DNA of 64,000 nt from Quisquiliibacterium transsilvanicum (GTDB lineage Bacteria > Pseudomonadota > Gammaproteobacteria > Burkholderiales > Burkholderiaceae_E), in contig NZ_JACHGB010000005.1 in assembly GCF_014202215.1 (NCBI RefSeq), forward strand, positions 124,001 to 188,000, given 5' to 3'. The translations under genes and the position numbers were made by a program. The notes beneath the pieces are model-generated. The model was not told the origin of the DNA. It worked only from the letters and a program-made list of their open reading frames with translations, and did no database searches. Positions 1 to 9,188 of the stretch are shown in pieces (within the stretch, counting starts at the first letter, position 1; the number at the start of each line of letters is the position of its first letter).

Positions 1-655
1 CGACCTGCTCGACGCGGCCCTGATTCATCAGCACCACCCGGTCGGCCACCTCCAGCGCCTCCTCCTGGTCATGCGTGACGAAGATGCTGGTGACGTGCAG
101 ATCGTCATGCAGCCGGCGCAGCCAGCGGCGCAGCTCCTTGCGCACCTTCGCGTCGAGCGCGCCGAAGGGCTCGTCGAGCAGCAGCACCTTCGGCTCGACC
201 GCCAGCGCCCGCGCCAGCGCGATCCGCTGGCGCTGTCCGCCCGACAGCTGCGCCGGGTAGCGGTCGGCAAGCCAGTCGAGCTGCACCAGCTGCAGCAGCT
301 CGTGCACCTTGTCGCGGATCTGCGCCTCGGAAGGGCGGCGCGCGCGCGGCTTCACGCGCAGGCCGAAGGCGACGTTCTCGAACACGCTCATGTGCCGGAA
401 CAGCGCGTAGTGCTGGAACACGAAGCCCACCTGGCGCTCGCGCACGTGCACGCCGGTGGCGTCCTCGCCGCTGAACAGGATGCTTCCGTGGTCGGCGGAT
501 TCCAGCCCCGCGATGATGCGCAGCAGCGTTGTCTTGCCGCAGCCCGAAGGCCCAAGCAGGGCCAGCAGTTCGCCGGAGGCGATGTCCAGGTCGACCTCGC
601 GCAGCGCCTGGAACTCGCCGAAGCGCTTGGAAACCTTGCGGATCTCGATGCTCAT
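1..655 (-). CDS. cysA: Sulfate/thiosulfate ABC transporter ATP-binding protein CysA (3' end cut by window)
   Basis: This is the ATPase that energises import of sulfate or thiosulfate through the CysT-CysW channel. The visible N-terminal 218 residues start [15 protein letters not shown] and carry Walker A ([11 protein letters not shown]), the Q-loop (VFQHYALF), the ABC signature (LSGGQRQR), Walker B ([13 protein letters not shown]) and the H-loop (THDQEEAL). The family is usually about 350 residues, so the C-terminal regulatory domain lies beyond the left edge. The ATG overlaps the cysW stop in an ATGA junction, so translation is probably coupled. It is the last visible gene of the cys cluster. 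Confidence 0.96.
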   Translation of the reverse strand, partial: MSIEIRKVSKRFGEFQALREVDLDIASGELLALLGPSGCGKTTLLRIIAGLESADHGSILFSGEDATGVHVRERQVGFVFQHYALFRHMSVFENVAFGLRVKPRARRPSEAQIRDKVHELLQLVQLDWLADRYPAQLSGGQRQRIALARALAVEPKVLLLDEPFGALDAKVRKELRRWLRRLHDDLHVTSIFVTHDQEEALEVADRVVLMNQGRVEQV

Positions 656-1542
656 GTGGATTCCTTCGGCAGCGTTGCGGGGCGCTCGGGCGGCAAGGCG
701 GCAACCGCATCGAGTTCGCGCTGGTGGCGCCACTCGATCACGGTCTTGATCACCAGGGTGACGATCGCGAGCAGCGCGAGCAGCGAGGCCACGGCGAACG
801 CCGCCGCCGACTGGTATTCGTTGTAGAGGACTTCCACGTGCAGCGGCATGGTGTTGGTCTGGCCGCGGATGTGGCCGGACACCACCGAAACCGCGCCGAA
901 CTCGCCCATCGCGCGCGCGTTGCAGAGGATGACGCCGTACAGCAGGCCCCACTTGATGTTGGGCAGGGTGACCCGCCAGAAGGTCTGCCAGCCCGTGGCG
1001 CCCAGCACCTGCGCCGCCTGTTCCTCCTCGTTGCCCTGCGCCTGCATCAGCGGGATCAGCTCGCGGGCGATGAAGGGGAAGGTCACGAAGATGGTGGCCA
1101 GCACGATGCCCGGCACCGCGAACACGATGCGGATGCCGTGCTCGGCCAGCCACGGCCCGAACCAGCCCTGCGCACCGAAGACCAGCACGTAGACCAGGCC
1201 GGCCACCACTGGCGACACCGAGAACGGCAGGTCGATCAATGTCGTGAGGAAGGACTTGCCGCGGAACTCGAACTTGGCGATCGCCCAGGCCGCGGCCACG
1301 CCGAACACCAGGTTCAGCGGCACCGCGATCAGGGCGGTGATCAGCGTCAGGCGGATCGCGGCCCATGCGTCGGGTTCGCGCAGAGCCTCGAGGTAGGCTC
1401 CCACGCCCTTGCGCAGCGCCTCGGCGAACACCGCCAGCAGCGGCAGCACCAGGAACAGCAGCATGAACGCGAGCGCGATGGCGATCAGCGCAAAGCGCAC
1501 CGCGCGCGACTCGCCATGGAGAGGCAGACGTGCGGCGCTCAT
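652..1542 (-). CDS. cysW: Sulfate ABC transporter permease CysW
   Basis: One of the two membrane subunits of the CysTWA sulfate/thiosulfate importer; 296 residues, the usual length. About six transmembrane helices are visible, beginning with a hydrophobic stretch at residues 18-40. The EAA-type loop that contacts CysA is readable as [22 protein letters not shown]. The start [11 protein letters not shown] overlaps the cysT stop (ATGA), and the end overlaps the cysA start (ATGA). CysW differs from CysT by the typical motif [18 protein letters not shown]. Confidence 0.95.
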   Translation of the reverse strand: MSAARLPLHGESRAVRFALIAIALAFMLLFLVLPLLAVFAEALRKGVGAYLEALREPDAWAAIRLTLITALIAVPLNLVFGVAAAWAIAKFEFRGKSFLTTLIDLPFSVSPVVAGLVYVLVFGAQGWFGPWLAEHGIRIVFAVPGIVLATIFVTFPFIARELIPLMQAQGNEEEQAAQVLGATGWQTFWRVTLPNIKWGLLYGVILCNARAMGEFGAVSVVSGHIRGQTNTMPLHVEVLYNEYQSAAAFAVASLLALLAIVTLVIKTVIEWRHQRELDAVAALPPERPATLPKEST

Positions 1543-2417
1543 GACAGGCCTCCGGAACGGCGGCGCTGCCAGGCCTGCAAGCCATTGATGACGAGCAGGA
1601 GCAGGAAGGAGATGCCGAGCATGACCGAGGCCACGGCGGTGGCGCCCGCGTAGTCGTACTGCTCGAGCTTGCCGATGATGATCAATGGCGTGATCTCGGA
1701 AATCATCGGCATGTTGCCGGCGATGAAGATCACCGAACCGTATTCGCCGATCGCGCGTGCGAAGGCCAGCGCGAAGCCGGTGACCAGCGCGGGCGCGATG
1801 GTCGGCATGATCACGCGCATGAAGGTCTGCAGGCGGGTGGCGCCCAGGCACATCGCCGCCTCCTCCAGCTCCTTCTCGGCCTCCTCGAGCACCGGCTGCA
1901 CGGTACGCACCACGAAGGGCAGCCCGATGAAGATCAGCGCCACCACCACGCCCGCCGGGGTGAAGGCGATCTTGATCCCCAGCGGCTCCAGGTATTGCCC
2001 GATCCAGCCGTTGCCCGCCAGCAGGGCGCTCAACGCAATGCCAGCGACCGCCGTGGGAAGCGCGAAGGGAAGGTCCACCAGCGCATCGACGAACTTCTTG
2101 CCCGGAAACCGGTACCGCACCAGCACCCAGGCCACCAGCAGCCCGAACACCGCGTTGACCAGCGCGGCGATCAGCGACGCGCCGAAGGTGAGCCGATACG
2201 ACGCCAGCACCCGCGGCGCAGTGACCGCCTCCCAGAACTGCGCCCAGCTCATGGAGAAGGTTTTCAGCAGCAGCGCCGACAGCGGAATCAGGACGATGAG
2301 GCTGAGGTAGACCAGCGTGTAGCCGAGCGCCAGCCCGAACCCCGGAAGCACGCGCGCCGAGCCGCGCCGGCCATGCGGCGCGGCCGGCAAGGGCGCGGCG
2401 ACGGACGTGGAATCCAT
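1539..2417 (-). CDS. cysT: Sulfate ABC transporter permease CysT (CysU)
   Basis: Partner permease of CysW; 292 residues. It has a short Ala/Pro-rich cytoplasmic start, then about six hydrophobic helices. The ABC-interaction loop reads [21 protein letters not shown], and [16 protein letters not shown] is characteristic of CysT. It sits 6 bases after the sulfate-binding protein gene and overlaps cysW by 4 bases, so it belongs to one transcript with sbp and cysWA. CysU is an older name for the same subunit. Confidence 0.95.
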   Translation of the reverse strand: MDSTSVAAPLPAAPHGRRGSARVLPGFGLALGYTLVYLSLIVLIPLSALLLKTFSMSWAQFWEAVTAPRVLASYRLTFGASLIAALVNAVFGLLVAWVLVRYRFPGKKFVDALVDLPFALPTAVAGIALSALLAGNGWIGQYLEPLGIKIAFTPAGVVVALIFIGLPFVVRTVQPVLEEAEKELEEAAMCLGATRLQTFMRVIMPTIAPALVTGFALAFARAIGEYGSVIFIAGNMPMISEITPLIIIGKLEQYDYAGATAVASVMLGISFLLLLVINGLQAWQRRRSGGLS

Positions 2418-2423
2418 CGCCTG

Positions 2424-3422
2424 CTACCTGCCCGCCGTGTAGATCTTGTCGAACTCGCCGCCGTCGTTGAAGTGCTTCTTCTGCGCTTCGACCAGCGACC
2501 CGAAGTACTCGCCGACCGTGAACAGCTTCAGCGGTTTGAAGGTGGCGGCATGGCGCTTGAGCACGGCCTCGGAGCGCGGCCGGATGCCATGCCTGGCCGC
2601 GATTTCCTGGGCCTCGTCGCTGTAGAGGAAGTCCAGGTAGGCGCGCGCCTGCTCGGCCGTACCCTTGCGCGCGACCGTGCGCTCGACGACGGCGACCGGG
2701 TTCTCGGCAACGATGCTGGCCGACGGATGGATCGCGTCGACCTTGCCGGCGCCGAACTCGCGATCCACCGACACCACCTCGGACTCGAAGGTGACCAGCA
2801 CGTCGCCGATGTTCCGCTGCAGGAAGATGCCGGTGGCGTCCCGGCCGCCGCGCGCGAGCACTGGAACATTCTTGTAGAGCTTGCGGACGAACTCCGCGGC
2901 GTCGGCGTCGCTGCCGCCCTTGCTGCGGACGTAGCCCCATGCGGCCAGGTAGGCCATGCGGCCGTTGCCGCCGGTCTTGGGATTGACGACGATCACCTGC
3001 ACGCCGGGCTTCAGCAGGTCGTCCCAGTCCTTGATGCCCTTCGGATTTCCCTGCCTGACCAGGAACAGCATCGTCGATGAGGTCGGCGCCGCGCCGTGGG
3101 GGAAGCGCCTGGACCAGTCCTTGGCGACGACACCGCGCTCGGCGAGGAAATCGACGTCGGTGGTGGTGTTCATCGTGACGACGTCGGCCTCGAGGCCGTC
3201 GGCCACCGCGCGGGCCTGTGCGCTCGAGCCCGCGTGCGACTGGTCGACCTTGATGTCCTTGCCGGTCGTCTTCTTGTAGTGGGCGACGAAGGCGACGTTG
3301 TAGTCCTTGTAGAACTCGCGGGCTACGTCGTAGGAGACGTTCAGCAGCGTGGTCTGCGCGGCGGCCGGCAGGGCGGCCGCGAACGCGACTGCTGCGAGCG
3401 CGGTACGGAAGATCTTCTTCAT
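2424..3422 (-). CDS. sbp: Periplasmic sulfate-binding protein (copy nearest cysTWA)
   Basis: Solute receptor that delivers sulfate, possibly thiosulfate, to CysTWA. The chosen start [23 protein letters not shown] gives a clear Sec signal peptide cleaved after AAAQ and a 332-residue precursor, normal for Sbp/CysP. Family motifs include [30 protein letters not shown] and [12 protein letters not shown]. An in-frame upstream extension to 3527 would bury the signal peptide and is rejected. It is a diverged paralogue of the adjacent upstream gene. Ligand preference (sulfate or thiosulfate) cannot be read with certainty. Confidence 0.94.
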   Translation of the reverse strand: MKKIFRTALAAVAFAAALPAAAQTTLLNVSYDVAREFYKDYNVAFVAHYKKTTGKDIKVDQSHAGSSAQARAVADGLEADVVTMNTTTDVDFLAERGVVAKDWSRRFPHGAAPTSSTMLFLVRQGNPKGIKDWDDLLKPGVQVIVVNPKTGGNGRMAYLAAWGYVRSKGGSDADAAEFVRKLYKNVPVLARGGRDATGIFLQRNIGDVLVTFESEVVSVDREFGAGKVDAIHPSASIVAENPVAVVERTVARKGTAEQARAYLDFLYSDEAQEIAARHGIRPRSEAVLKRHAATFKPLKLFTVGEYFGSLVEAQKKHFNDGGEFDKIYTAGR

Positions 3423-3503
3423 GGGTCGGATCCGGCAGGAAGGCTGGGAGGGCGCGATGATGCCGGCGAACAAAGCGGGCTGGAACGAGTTTCTTCTGCT
3501 ATC

Positions 3504-3526
3504 CATATGCCTTTCGGCAATATGCA
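3504..3526. promoter_or_regulatory. Near-palindrome between the two sulfate-binding protein genes
   Basis: The 157-base gap between the two binding-protein genes contains CATATGCC-TTTC-GGCAATATG, an imperfect dyad that is AT-richer than its surroundings. The same core CATATGCC recurs upstream of cysB (5784-5791). CysB-type activators bind loosely conserved AT-rich dyads, so this could be an operator for a separate promoter in front of sbp. This is inference from sequence only; no convincing -35/-10 pair was found. Confidence 0.3.
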
Positions 3527-3578
3527 CGGTGCGGCGGACTGCACGTGTCGCCGCACAGGCCGCCGCACGTTTGAGCGC

Positions 3579-4592
3579 CTACTGCCTGGTGTAGATCTGA
3601 TCGAAGATCCCGCCATCGGCAAAGTGGACCTTGCCTGCCTTGGCCCAGCCGCCGAAGGCCTCGTCGATCCCGAACAGCGCGACCTTCGGGAACTGCCGCG
3701 CGTATTTCGCCTGCGCCTTGGCGGAAGTTGGCCGGTAGAAGTGCTTGCCCGCGATGTCCTGCCCCTCGTCGCTATAGAGATGCTCCAGGTACGCGGTGGC
3801 CACGGCGCGCGTGCCCTTGCGGTCGACCGTCTTGTCGACCACGGTCACCGCGGGCTCGGCAAGGATGCTCAGCGAGGGGTAGACGATCTCGAAGCGGCCA
3901 TCGAACTCCCGCTGCAGCAGATGCGCCTCGTTCTCCCAGGAGACGAACACGTCGCCCTGGCCACGCTGCGCGAACGTGGTCGACGAGCCGCGCGCGCCGC
4001 TGTCGAGCACGGCGACGTTTCGGTAGAGGCGGCCGACGAAGTCCTTTGCCTGCGCCTCCCCGCCGAGCTTGCGCTTGGCGAACTCCCAGGCGGCAAGGTA
4101 GTTCCAGCGCGCGCCGCCCGAAGTCTTCGGATTCGGCGTGATCACGCTGATGCCTGGCTTGACCAGGTCGTCCCAGTCCCTGATGCCCTTCGGATTGCCC
4201 TTGCGCACCACGAGCACGATCGTCGAGGTGTACGGCGACGAGTTCAACGGCAGGCGCGACTGCCAGTTCGCGGGAATGAGGCCGCCGTTGGCGTGCAGGG
4301 CGTCGGTATCGCCCGCCAGCGCCAGCGTGGCGACGTCGGCCTCGAGCCCGTCGATGATCGACCGTGCCTGCTTGCCCGAGCCGCCGTGGGACTGCTTGAC
4401 GCTCACCTCCTGGCCGGTCTTGGCGCGCCAATGCTTCACGAACGCCTGGTTGAAGTCCGCATAGAGCTCGCGGGTGGGGTCGTAGGAAACGTTGAGCAGC
4501 GTGACTGGGGCCTGCTGCGCGCTGGCAATGGATGTGCCGGCGATCAGCGTCACTGCGAGGACGCGCCTGGCGGCGCGGATGATCGGGTTCAT
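3579..4592 (-). CDS. Second periplasmic sulfate/thiosulfate-binding protein
   Basis: Paralogue of the neighbouring sbp product, with the same motif layout: [57 protein letters not shown] and [15 protein letters not shown]. The start [26 protein letters not shown] gives a 337-residue precursor with a signal peptide. A GAAGGA ribosome site lies 5-6 bases before this ATG, which decides it over an upstream ATG at 4646. Sbp and CysP pairs are known to share one CysTWA channel, so one copy may prefer thiosulfate. No second permease set is visible here. The 164 bases between this gene and cysB probably hold its promoter. Confidence 0.93.
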   Translation of the reverse strand: MNPIIRAARRVLAVTLIAGTSIASAQQAPVTLLNVSYDPTRELYADFNQAFVKHWRAKTGQEVSVKQSHGGSGKQARSIIDGLEADVATLALAGDTDALHANGGLIPANWQSRLPLNSSPYTSTIVLVVRKGNPKGIRDWDDLVKPGISVITPNPKTSGGARWNYLAAWEFAKRKLGGEAQAKDFVGRLYRNVAVLDSGARGSSTTFAQRGQGDVFVSWENEAHLLQREFDGRFEIVYPSLSILAEPAVTVVDKTVDRKGTRAVATAYLEHLYSDEGQDIAGKHFYRPTSAKAQAKYARQFPKVALFGIDEAFGGWAKAGKVHFADGGIFDQIYTRQ

Positions 4593-4756
4593 GACTGTCC
4601 TTCGAGGTGGGGTTTCGACCGAAGCCGATGATCCGGGGGCGGCCACCTGCGGTGAACGAATGAATACGTCGATGCTTATGCGAATCCCGCACTGCGGACT
4701 GCGGACTGCGAAGCTCGAACTGCGGCCCGCGACGTCGATCGGCCCGCGGGCCGCTG

Positions 4757-5683
4757 CTAGAGCGCCTGCTGCACCACTTCGCGCGTCAGTGGCGGCGCGA
4801 AGGTCTGGATGAAGTCGTAGACGTAGTCGCGCAGGAAGGCGCCCCGGCGGAAGGCGAGCCGCGTGGTGTTCGGCTCGAACAGGTGTCCGGCGTCGATGGC
4901 GCTCAGGCCCGCGTCGCGCTGCTCGTCGTAGGCGATCGACGCGACGATTCCGACCCCCATGCCAAGTTCGACGTAGGTCTTGATCACGTCCGCGTCCATC
5001 GCCACCAGCACGACGTTGGCGCGCAGGCTGGCGCGCTCCAGCGCAGAATCGATGTGGCTGCGGCCCGTGTAGCCGGCCTCGTAGGTGACGATCGGGAACT
5101 GGACCAGCCGCTCGAGCACCAGGGCGACACCGCTCGCGGCGTCCTGCTCGAGCGGATGCCCCCTCGGTACCAGCACCGAGTGCGTCCAGCTGTAGCAGGG
5201 CAAGGCCACCAGGTCGGGATAGCTGGCCAGCGCTTCCGTGGCCACGCCGATGTCGGCTTCGCCCTTGAGCAGCATCTCGGCCACCTGGCGCGGCGAGCCC
5301 TGATGCATGCGCAGGCCGACGTCCGGGTGACCGGCGCTGAAGTCGCGCACGGCGGGCGGCAGCGCATAGCGCGCCTGCGAGTGCGTCGCCGCGATCGTGA
5401 GCGTGCCGCGCTCCTGAGCAGCAAAGTCGTCGCCGGCGCGCTTGAGGTTCTCCGCTTCCTGGAGGATGCGCTCGATGATCGGCAGAATGGTGGCGCCGGG
5501 CGCTGTGAGCCCGGTCAGGCGCTTGCCTGCCCGACCGAAGATCTCGACGCCGAGTTCGTCCTCCAGCTCGCGGATCTGCCGGCTCACTCCGGGCTGCGAG
5601 GTGTAGAGGGCCTGCGCGACCGCGGTGAGGTTGAAGCCCTGGTGGACGGTCTCACGGACCGATCGGAGCTGCTGGAAATTCAT
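4757..5683 (-). CDS. cysB: LysR-type regulator of sulfur assimilation, CysB
   Basis: Transcriptional activator of sulfate uptake and cysteine biosynthesis genes, normally responding to N-acetylserine or O-acetylserine. The 308-residue protein begins [19 protein letters not shown], the canonical CysB start. A winged helix-turn-helix covers residues 1-60 ([20 protein letters not shown]), and an effector-binding domain with the CysB-like THSQARY loop fills the rest. An in-frame extension to 5758 contains no family sequence, and a GGAGG precedes the chosen ATG. It is transcribed toward the transporter genes it presumably controls. Confidence 0.95.
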   Translation of the reverse strand: MNFQQLRSVRETVHQGFNLTAVAQALYTSQPGVSRQIRELEDELGVEIFGRAGKRLTGLTAPGATILPIIERILQEAENLKRAGDDFAAQERGTLTIAATHSQARYALPPAVRDFSAGHPDVGLRMHQGSPRQVAEMLLKGEADIGVATEALASYPDLVALPCYSWTHSVLVPRGHPLEQDAASGVALVLERLVQFPIVTYEAGYTGRSHIDSALERASLRANVVLVAMDADVIKTYVELGMGVGIVASIAYDEQRDAGLSAIDAGHLFEPNTTRLAFRRGAFLRDYVYDFIQTFAPPLTREVVQQAL

Positions 5684-5783
5684 GGGGCACGGACAGGAGG
5701 CGCAATTCGCGGAAGCCGCGGATTGTGCAGGCCTGCGCACGCGCCGCCTTCGATTCATTTCTCATGTGCTTGCGCCCGGATTG

Positions 5784-5791
5784 CATATGCC
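5784..5791. promoter_or_regulatory. CATATGCC motif in the cysB / DUF3014 divergent gap
   Basis: The 203-base gap between the cysB start and the rightward DUF3014 gene contains GCATATGCC, the same core as the dyad between the two sulfate-binding protein genes (3504). It may be an autoregulatory CysB contact, but two occurrences of an 8-mer are weak evidence. Confidence 0.22.
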
Positions 5792-5886
5792 CGGACGGGA
5801 CCATCGCGCCGTCGGCCCTGGCCAGCGCTGCCGTTAAGATGACCGGCGCCGACCGGCTCCGCCGGACCGCTCAGGGAGATCGACCG

Positions 5887-6792
5887 ATGACCGAACCGAA
5901 CCGCCCCGAACGTCCCCGGATGCCGCCGCAGGCGCGCGCAGCAAGTCCGATGCGCAGCGCGCTCCTCGTGCTGGCGCTGGCGCTGGCGGGTTTCCTTGCC
6001 TGGCGGTTCTGGGCGCCGCAGGCGACCGACGCGCCACCGGCTTCCACCGCCTCCGCGCCCGCGCAGGAACCCTCGGCGAGCGCGCCAGCGCCAGGGGCCG
6101 CCAGCGACGGACAGGCGCCGGACGCGCCCCTCCACCCGGTCGCCCCGGCCGCGGAACAGGACGCGGCGGGGGACGCCGCAGCGCGGCTGGAGCAGGCCCT
6201 GTCCGGGCTGCTCGGGGGGCCGGCGATGCGAGCGCTGCTGCCGGACCGGCTGGCGCTGCGCGTGGTGGCGACCGTCGACAACCTCGGCCGCTCGCACGCC
6301 CCCGCCCGGATGTGGCCGGTGGCGCCGACCCCGGGGCGCTTCCAGGTGCGCGAGCGCGAGGACGGCACCACCATCGTGGCCGCCGACAACGACGCCCGTT
6401 ATGCGCCCTTCGTGTCGATGGCCGAGTCCGTCGATCCGGCCAGGCTGGCTGCGCTGTATGCGCGCTTCTACCCGCTGTTCCAGGATGCCTACGCGGAGAT
6501 CGGCTTCCCCGGCCGGCATTTCAACGACCGGCTGGTGGAGGTGATCGACCATCTGCTGGCCACGCCCCGGCCTGCGCTGCCGCTGAGGGTCCGGCTGGTG
6601 GAGGTCCGTTCCGAGACGCCGACCACCCGTCCCTGGGTCCGCTACGAGTTCGCCGACCCGACGCTGGAACGGCTTTCCGCGGGGCAGAAGCTCATGCTGC
6701 GGGTCGGTCCCGAGAACCGGCGCAGGCTCGAGGCCGTCCTGGCCGGGCTGCGGCGGCAGGTTGCGGACGGCGCGCTCGGAACGGCGCGCTGA
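5887..6792 (+). CDS. DUF3014 family membrane-anchored protein
   Basis: A 301-residue protein of unknown function. It has a short basic cytoplasmic segment, one transmembrane helix at about residues 22-42, an Ala/Pro-rich linker to about residue 95, and a conserved C-terminal domain. That domain includes LLGGPAMRALLPDRLALRVVATVDNLGR, YAPFVSMAESVDPARLAALYARFYPLFQDAYAEIG and FNDRLVEVIDHLL, all typical of DUF3014. GGGAGA precedes the ATG at good spacing. The domain probably faces the periplasm. No partner is obvious: cysB is divergent and the next gene converges on it with a 17-base gap. Confidence 0.85.
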   Translation: MTEPNRPERPRMPPQARAASPMRSALLVLALALAGFLAWRFWAPQATDAPPASTASAPAQEPSASAPAPGAASDGQAPDAPLHPVAPAAEQDAAGDAAARLEQALSGLLGGPAMRALLPDRLALRVVATVDNLGRSHAPARMWPVAPTPGRFQVREREDGTTIVAADNDARYAPFVSMAESVDPARLAALYARFYPLFQDAYAEIGFPGRHFNDRLVEVIDHLLATPRPALPLRVRLVEVRSETPTTRPWVRYEFADPTLERLSAGQKLMLRVGPENRRRLEAVLAGLRRQVADGALGTAR

Positions 6793-6809
6793 CGCGCCGC
6801 CGCCGCGGC

Positions 6810-7451
6810 TCATCCCATTTCCTGCACCTGCATCCCGGTCGCCTGCGCAAGGCGCGCCAGGTCCCACCCGCTTCCGAGCAGCAGCATTCGCACCGAAAGG
6901 TCGTCCTGCAGTTCCTGCGCCACTTCGGCGCCGAGGTGGCGCAGGGCCTTGTCGCGCACTTCCACGTAGGAAAGGGGGTAGTCCCGCCCGAGCCCATGCC
7001 ACAGCGCGTGGGCGCCCGTCGACAGCCGGGCGCCGCTGAGCAGGCAGAAACCGGAATCGAGCCCCCACCGGTGGACTGCACTGCCCAGGCCGCGGCGCTG
7101 CCAGGCGGGATCGAAGCTGGAGTGCGGCGATCGCAGGTAGGGATCGGCGCGGCGGCCCACCTCGATCAGCCGGTTGAAGACCGTGTAGCCGACGAGCCGG
7201 CCGCTCGCCTGGTCCTCGACGTAGACGTAGTGCTCGCCATCCGCCTCGCGGTGACGGAAGACCAGGCCCGGATGGCCGGAATCGATCGACAGCGTGCTCA
7301 GCCGGGGTGCGCCGGGGCGGCGCAGCCTCTGCCGAATCCGTTCCAGGTCATCCGCGGGATGACCTTCGCCGCGCCGGACGTCGATCCTGAGCTGCAGCGG
7401 ACGTGGAATCCCGAACATCCATGCGGGCAGGCAGGGAAGTGCATGCATCAT
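6810..7451 (-). CDS. GNAT-like acetyltransferase, partner of the beta-helix protein
   Basis: A 213-residue protein of unknown substrate. The central part resembles a GNAT fold: a strand region YVYVEDQASGRLVGYTVFNRLIEVG followed by the acetyl-CoA loop QRRGLGS (Q/R-x-x-G-x-G/A type) and a helix. The C-terminal part (LGRDYPLSYVEVRDKALRHLGAEVAQELQDDLSVRML) is not part of the classical fold. GGGAGG lies 5 bases before the ATG; a second ATG follows immediately. The gene starts 11 bases after the repeat protein gene on the same strand, so the two are probably one operon and function together. Confidence 0.7.
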   Translation of the reverse strand: MMHALPCLPAWMFGIPRPLQLRIDVRRGEGHPADDLERIRQRLRRPGAPRLSTLSIDSGHPGLVFRHREADGEHYVYVEDQASGRLVGYTVFNRLIEVGRRADPYLRSPHSSFDPAWQRRGLGSAVHRWGLDSGFCLLSGARLSTGAHALWHGLGRDYPLSYVEVRDKALRHLGAEVAQELQDDLSVRMLLLGSGWDLARLAQATGMQVQEMG

Positions 7452-7462
7452 GGCCGCCTCCC

Positions 7463-8383
7463 TCAACGGAAACCGAGGGCGAGCGCGGGCTCGATCCCAG
7501 GCGGGACGGCGCGATCCGCCGCTTCGCCCGCCCACCAGCCGCTGACCAGTCCTTCCGGCCGGCGGGAGGCCCGCACCGGCGCGCTGGCATCCCAGGCGTC
7601 GCGGCGCACCGCCAGGCCGGCGTGGATCCCGTAGCCGCGCCCGGCGCTGAGTTCCCCTGCCGACTCCACGCCTTCGCCGGCGCGCACCGAGCCGCCCGCG
7701 ACGATCGCGCCCCCCGCACGGATGCCCCACCCGGCATCCAGGTGATCGCCGCAGCGAAGGTCGCCTCCGGCAAGGATTCCCTGGCCGGCGCGCAGCCCCT
7801 CGGCCGCCTCGATGCGCCCGCCCACACGAAGGCTGCGCGCGCATTCGATCCTGCCCCCTGCGACCAGGTCTGCGCCCACCGTGGCACGCCCGGCAACCGA
7901 CAGCGCCCCCTCGCAGGCCACGCCCCATGCGACCCTCAGGTCGCCGGCGCAGCGCAGATCCCCGCCGGCCTCCACGCCCCAGTCCGCGCGCAGGTGCCCG
8001 CCGACCTGCAGCAGACCCGCGCAGCGCACCTGCCCGCCGGCGCGCAGATCCTCCCCCACCTGGACCGCGCCGCCCGCGCGGATGCCTCCGCCCGCGTGGA
8101 TCGAGCCGCCGGCGCGGGCCAGGGTATCGACGTCGATGCCACCGCGCACCCGCAGCGTGCCGGCGAAGACGATGGCTTCGGCGTCGACCGAATCGAGTTC
8201 GAGCACGGTGTCGACCGGACCGAACTGGTCGAGCAGCCAGCAGGCATCGGAGACGCGGCCGGCGGCCACGAGCGCGTCGAGAAGATCCTGGTAGTCGCCG
8301 CCGGCAGGCCGGTTCCGGACGAACCAGCGGAAGCCGCTCGAGCAGGGCCGCTTGGCCCTGACGAAGTCCTTGGTGAGATCCAT
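7463..8383 (-). CDS. Hexapeptide-repeat (predicted beta-helix) protein
   Basis: A 306-residue protein with two parts. Residues 1-75 form a mixed helical domain (MDLTKDFVRAKRPCSSGFRW, then LLDALVAAGRVSDACWLLDQFG). Residues about 80-265 contain some 28 consecutive six-residue units of the form (A/V/C)GGxLR, for example AGGDLR, VGGHLR and AGGSIH. That periodicity predicts a beta-solenoid, in the general manner of bactofilins or polymer-forming proteins. No signal peptide or membrane helix is seen. The chosen ATG follows GGGG-rich sequence; an extension to 8470 is non-conserved in appearance. Function unknown; it is likely operonic with the downstream GNAT-like gene. Confidence 0.7.
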   Translation of the reverse strand: MDLTKDFVRAKRPCSSGFRWFVRNRPAGGDYQDLLDALVAAGRVSDACWLLDQFGPVDTVLELDSVDAEAIVFAGTLRVRGGIDVDTLARAGGSIHAGGGIRAGGAVQVGEDLRAGGQVRCAGLLQVGGHLRADWGVEAGGDLRCAGDLRVAWGVACEGALSVAGRATVGADLVAGGRIECARSLRVGGRIEAAEGLRAGQGILAGGDLRCGDHLDAGWGIRAGGAIVAGGSVRAGEGVESAGELSAGRGYGIHAGLAVRRDAWDASAPVRASRRPEGLVSGWWAGEAADRAVPPGIEPALALGFR

Positions 8384-8939
8384 TGGGATGCCCCTTTTCT
8401 CGCAGGCCGCCGCGCAGGTGTCGCGGCGAAGGGCAGCGCCCTTCGGGATGCGTCGGCAGGGCCGGCGCATCGCAGCCGTACTGGAATCCCGGAAGGCGCG
8501 CTGCGCGTCAGCCGATCCCTGGCGGGACCGACGGCGGCGGAGAGACTCCCGGCATGCACGTTGATCGGAAGCGCGCAGGCGCGCCTCCGGGCAAGGTGCC
8601 GTGCGGGGAGATCAGGACTGGGTGTGCCTGTCCTGGGGCCCCCGCACGGCCAGGGAGGGCACGGCGGGGAACCCGAAGGTCTCGAGCGCTGCCGGCACGG
8701 GGCAGCGCGATGGGGAGCCCCGCTTCACGAGCGCGCAGGCCACCGCCGCATGCGGAGCATGCGTAGGCGTGGACCGGGCGGTGAAGGCGGCGGGCATCGG
8801 GGCTGGCTCGGACTCGTCGAACGCGACGGCCTGGCGTACCAGACCGTCGGTTGCGGGCAGCTGCCCGCGAAGTGCGGCGCGCCTCGGCGCTGGCCGCAGA
8901 ATGGGAAGCCCGGCGAAATCCGGACCACCCGCGAAGGGG
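8384..8939. other. 556-base stretch without a convincing gene
   Basis: This region lies between the repeat-protein start and tRNA-Arg. Short open frames on both strands lack ribosome sites and family features. It must contain the promoter of the repeat-protein/GNAT operon, but no clear -35/-10 pair was found. I looked for signatures of 4.5S RNA, RNase P RNA and tmRNA and saw none. There is no duplicated tRNA 3' end that would mark an attachment site. Confidence 0.5.
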
Positions 8940-9015
8940 TGGCGCGCCCGGCTGGGATCGAACCAGCGACCCCTGGCTTCGGAGGCCAGTACTCTATCCA
9001 CTGAGCTACGGGCGC
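8940..9015 (-). tRNA. tRNA-Arg (anticodon CCG)
   Basis: Reading the minus strand, the 7-base acceptor arm GCGCCCG pairs with CGGGCGC at 8944-8950. The D arm is AGCTCAGTGGATAGAGT. The anticodon stem CTGGC/GCCAG encloses loop CTCCGAA with anticodon CCG, and the T arm has the usual GGTTCGATCC. The 3' CCA is encoded at 8940-8942. It decodes CGG arginine codons, which are common in this GC-rich genome. Its 3' end faces the repeat-protein/GNAT pair. Confidence 0.97.
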
Positions 9016-9188
9016 GCAGAAGCCTGATTCTATCAGTCGCGCGGCCATCGCGCCGCGATTGCTCGATGAATCGGCGCTAAGCCGATACAATTGTGAGCTT
9101 TGAACCGTTCGGCCGGGGCCGGCGGACAGGCGTGATGCGCCTTCCGCGGTCGTGGCGGCCATCGACACCAGCCCATCAGGAAACCGGC

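Noticed and set aside
3423-3527. N-terminal extension of the sulfate-binding protein
   Set aside because: It would place 35 residues before a perfect signal peptide and would overlap the presumed regulatory dyad.
8384-8939. Small structural RNA (4.5S RNA, RNase P RNA or tmRNA) in the gene-free stretch
   Set aside because: None of the conserved core sequences of these RNAs could be found on either strand.
8612-9001. Minus-strand open frame upstream of and through tRNA-Arg
   Set aside because: It reads through the tRNA gene and has no recognisable domain, a common artefact in GC-rich DNA.
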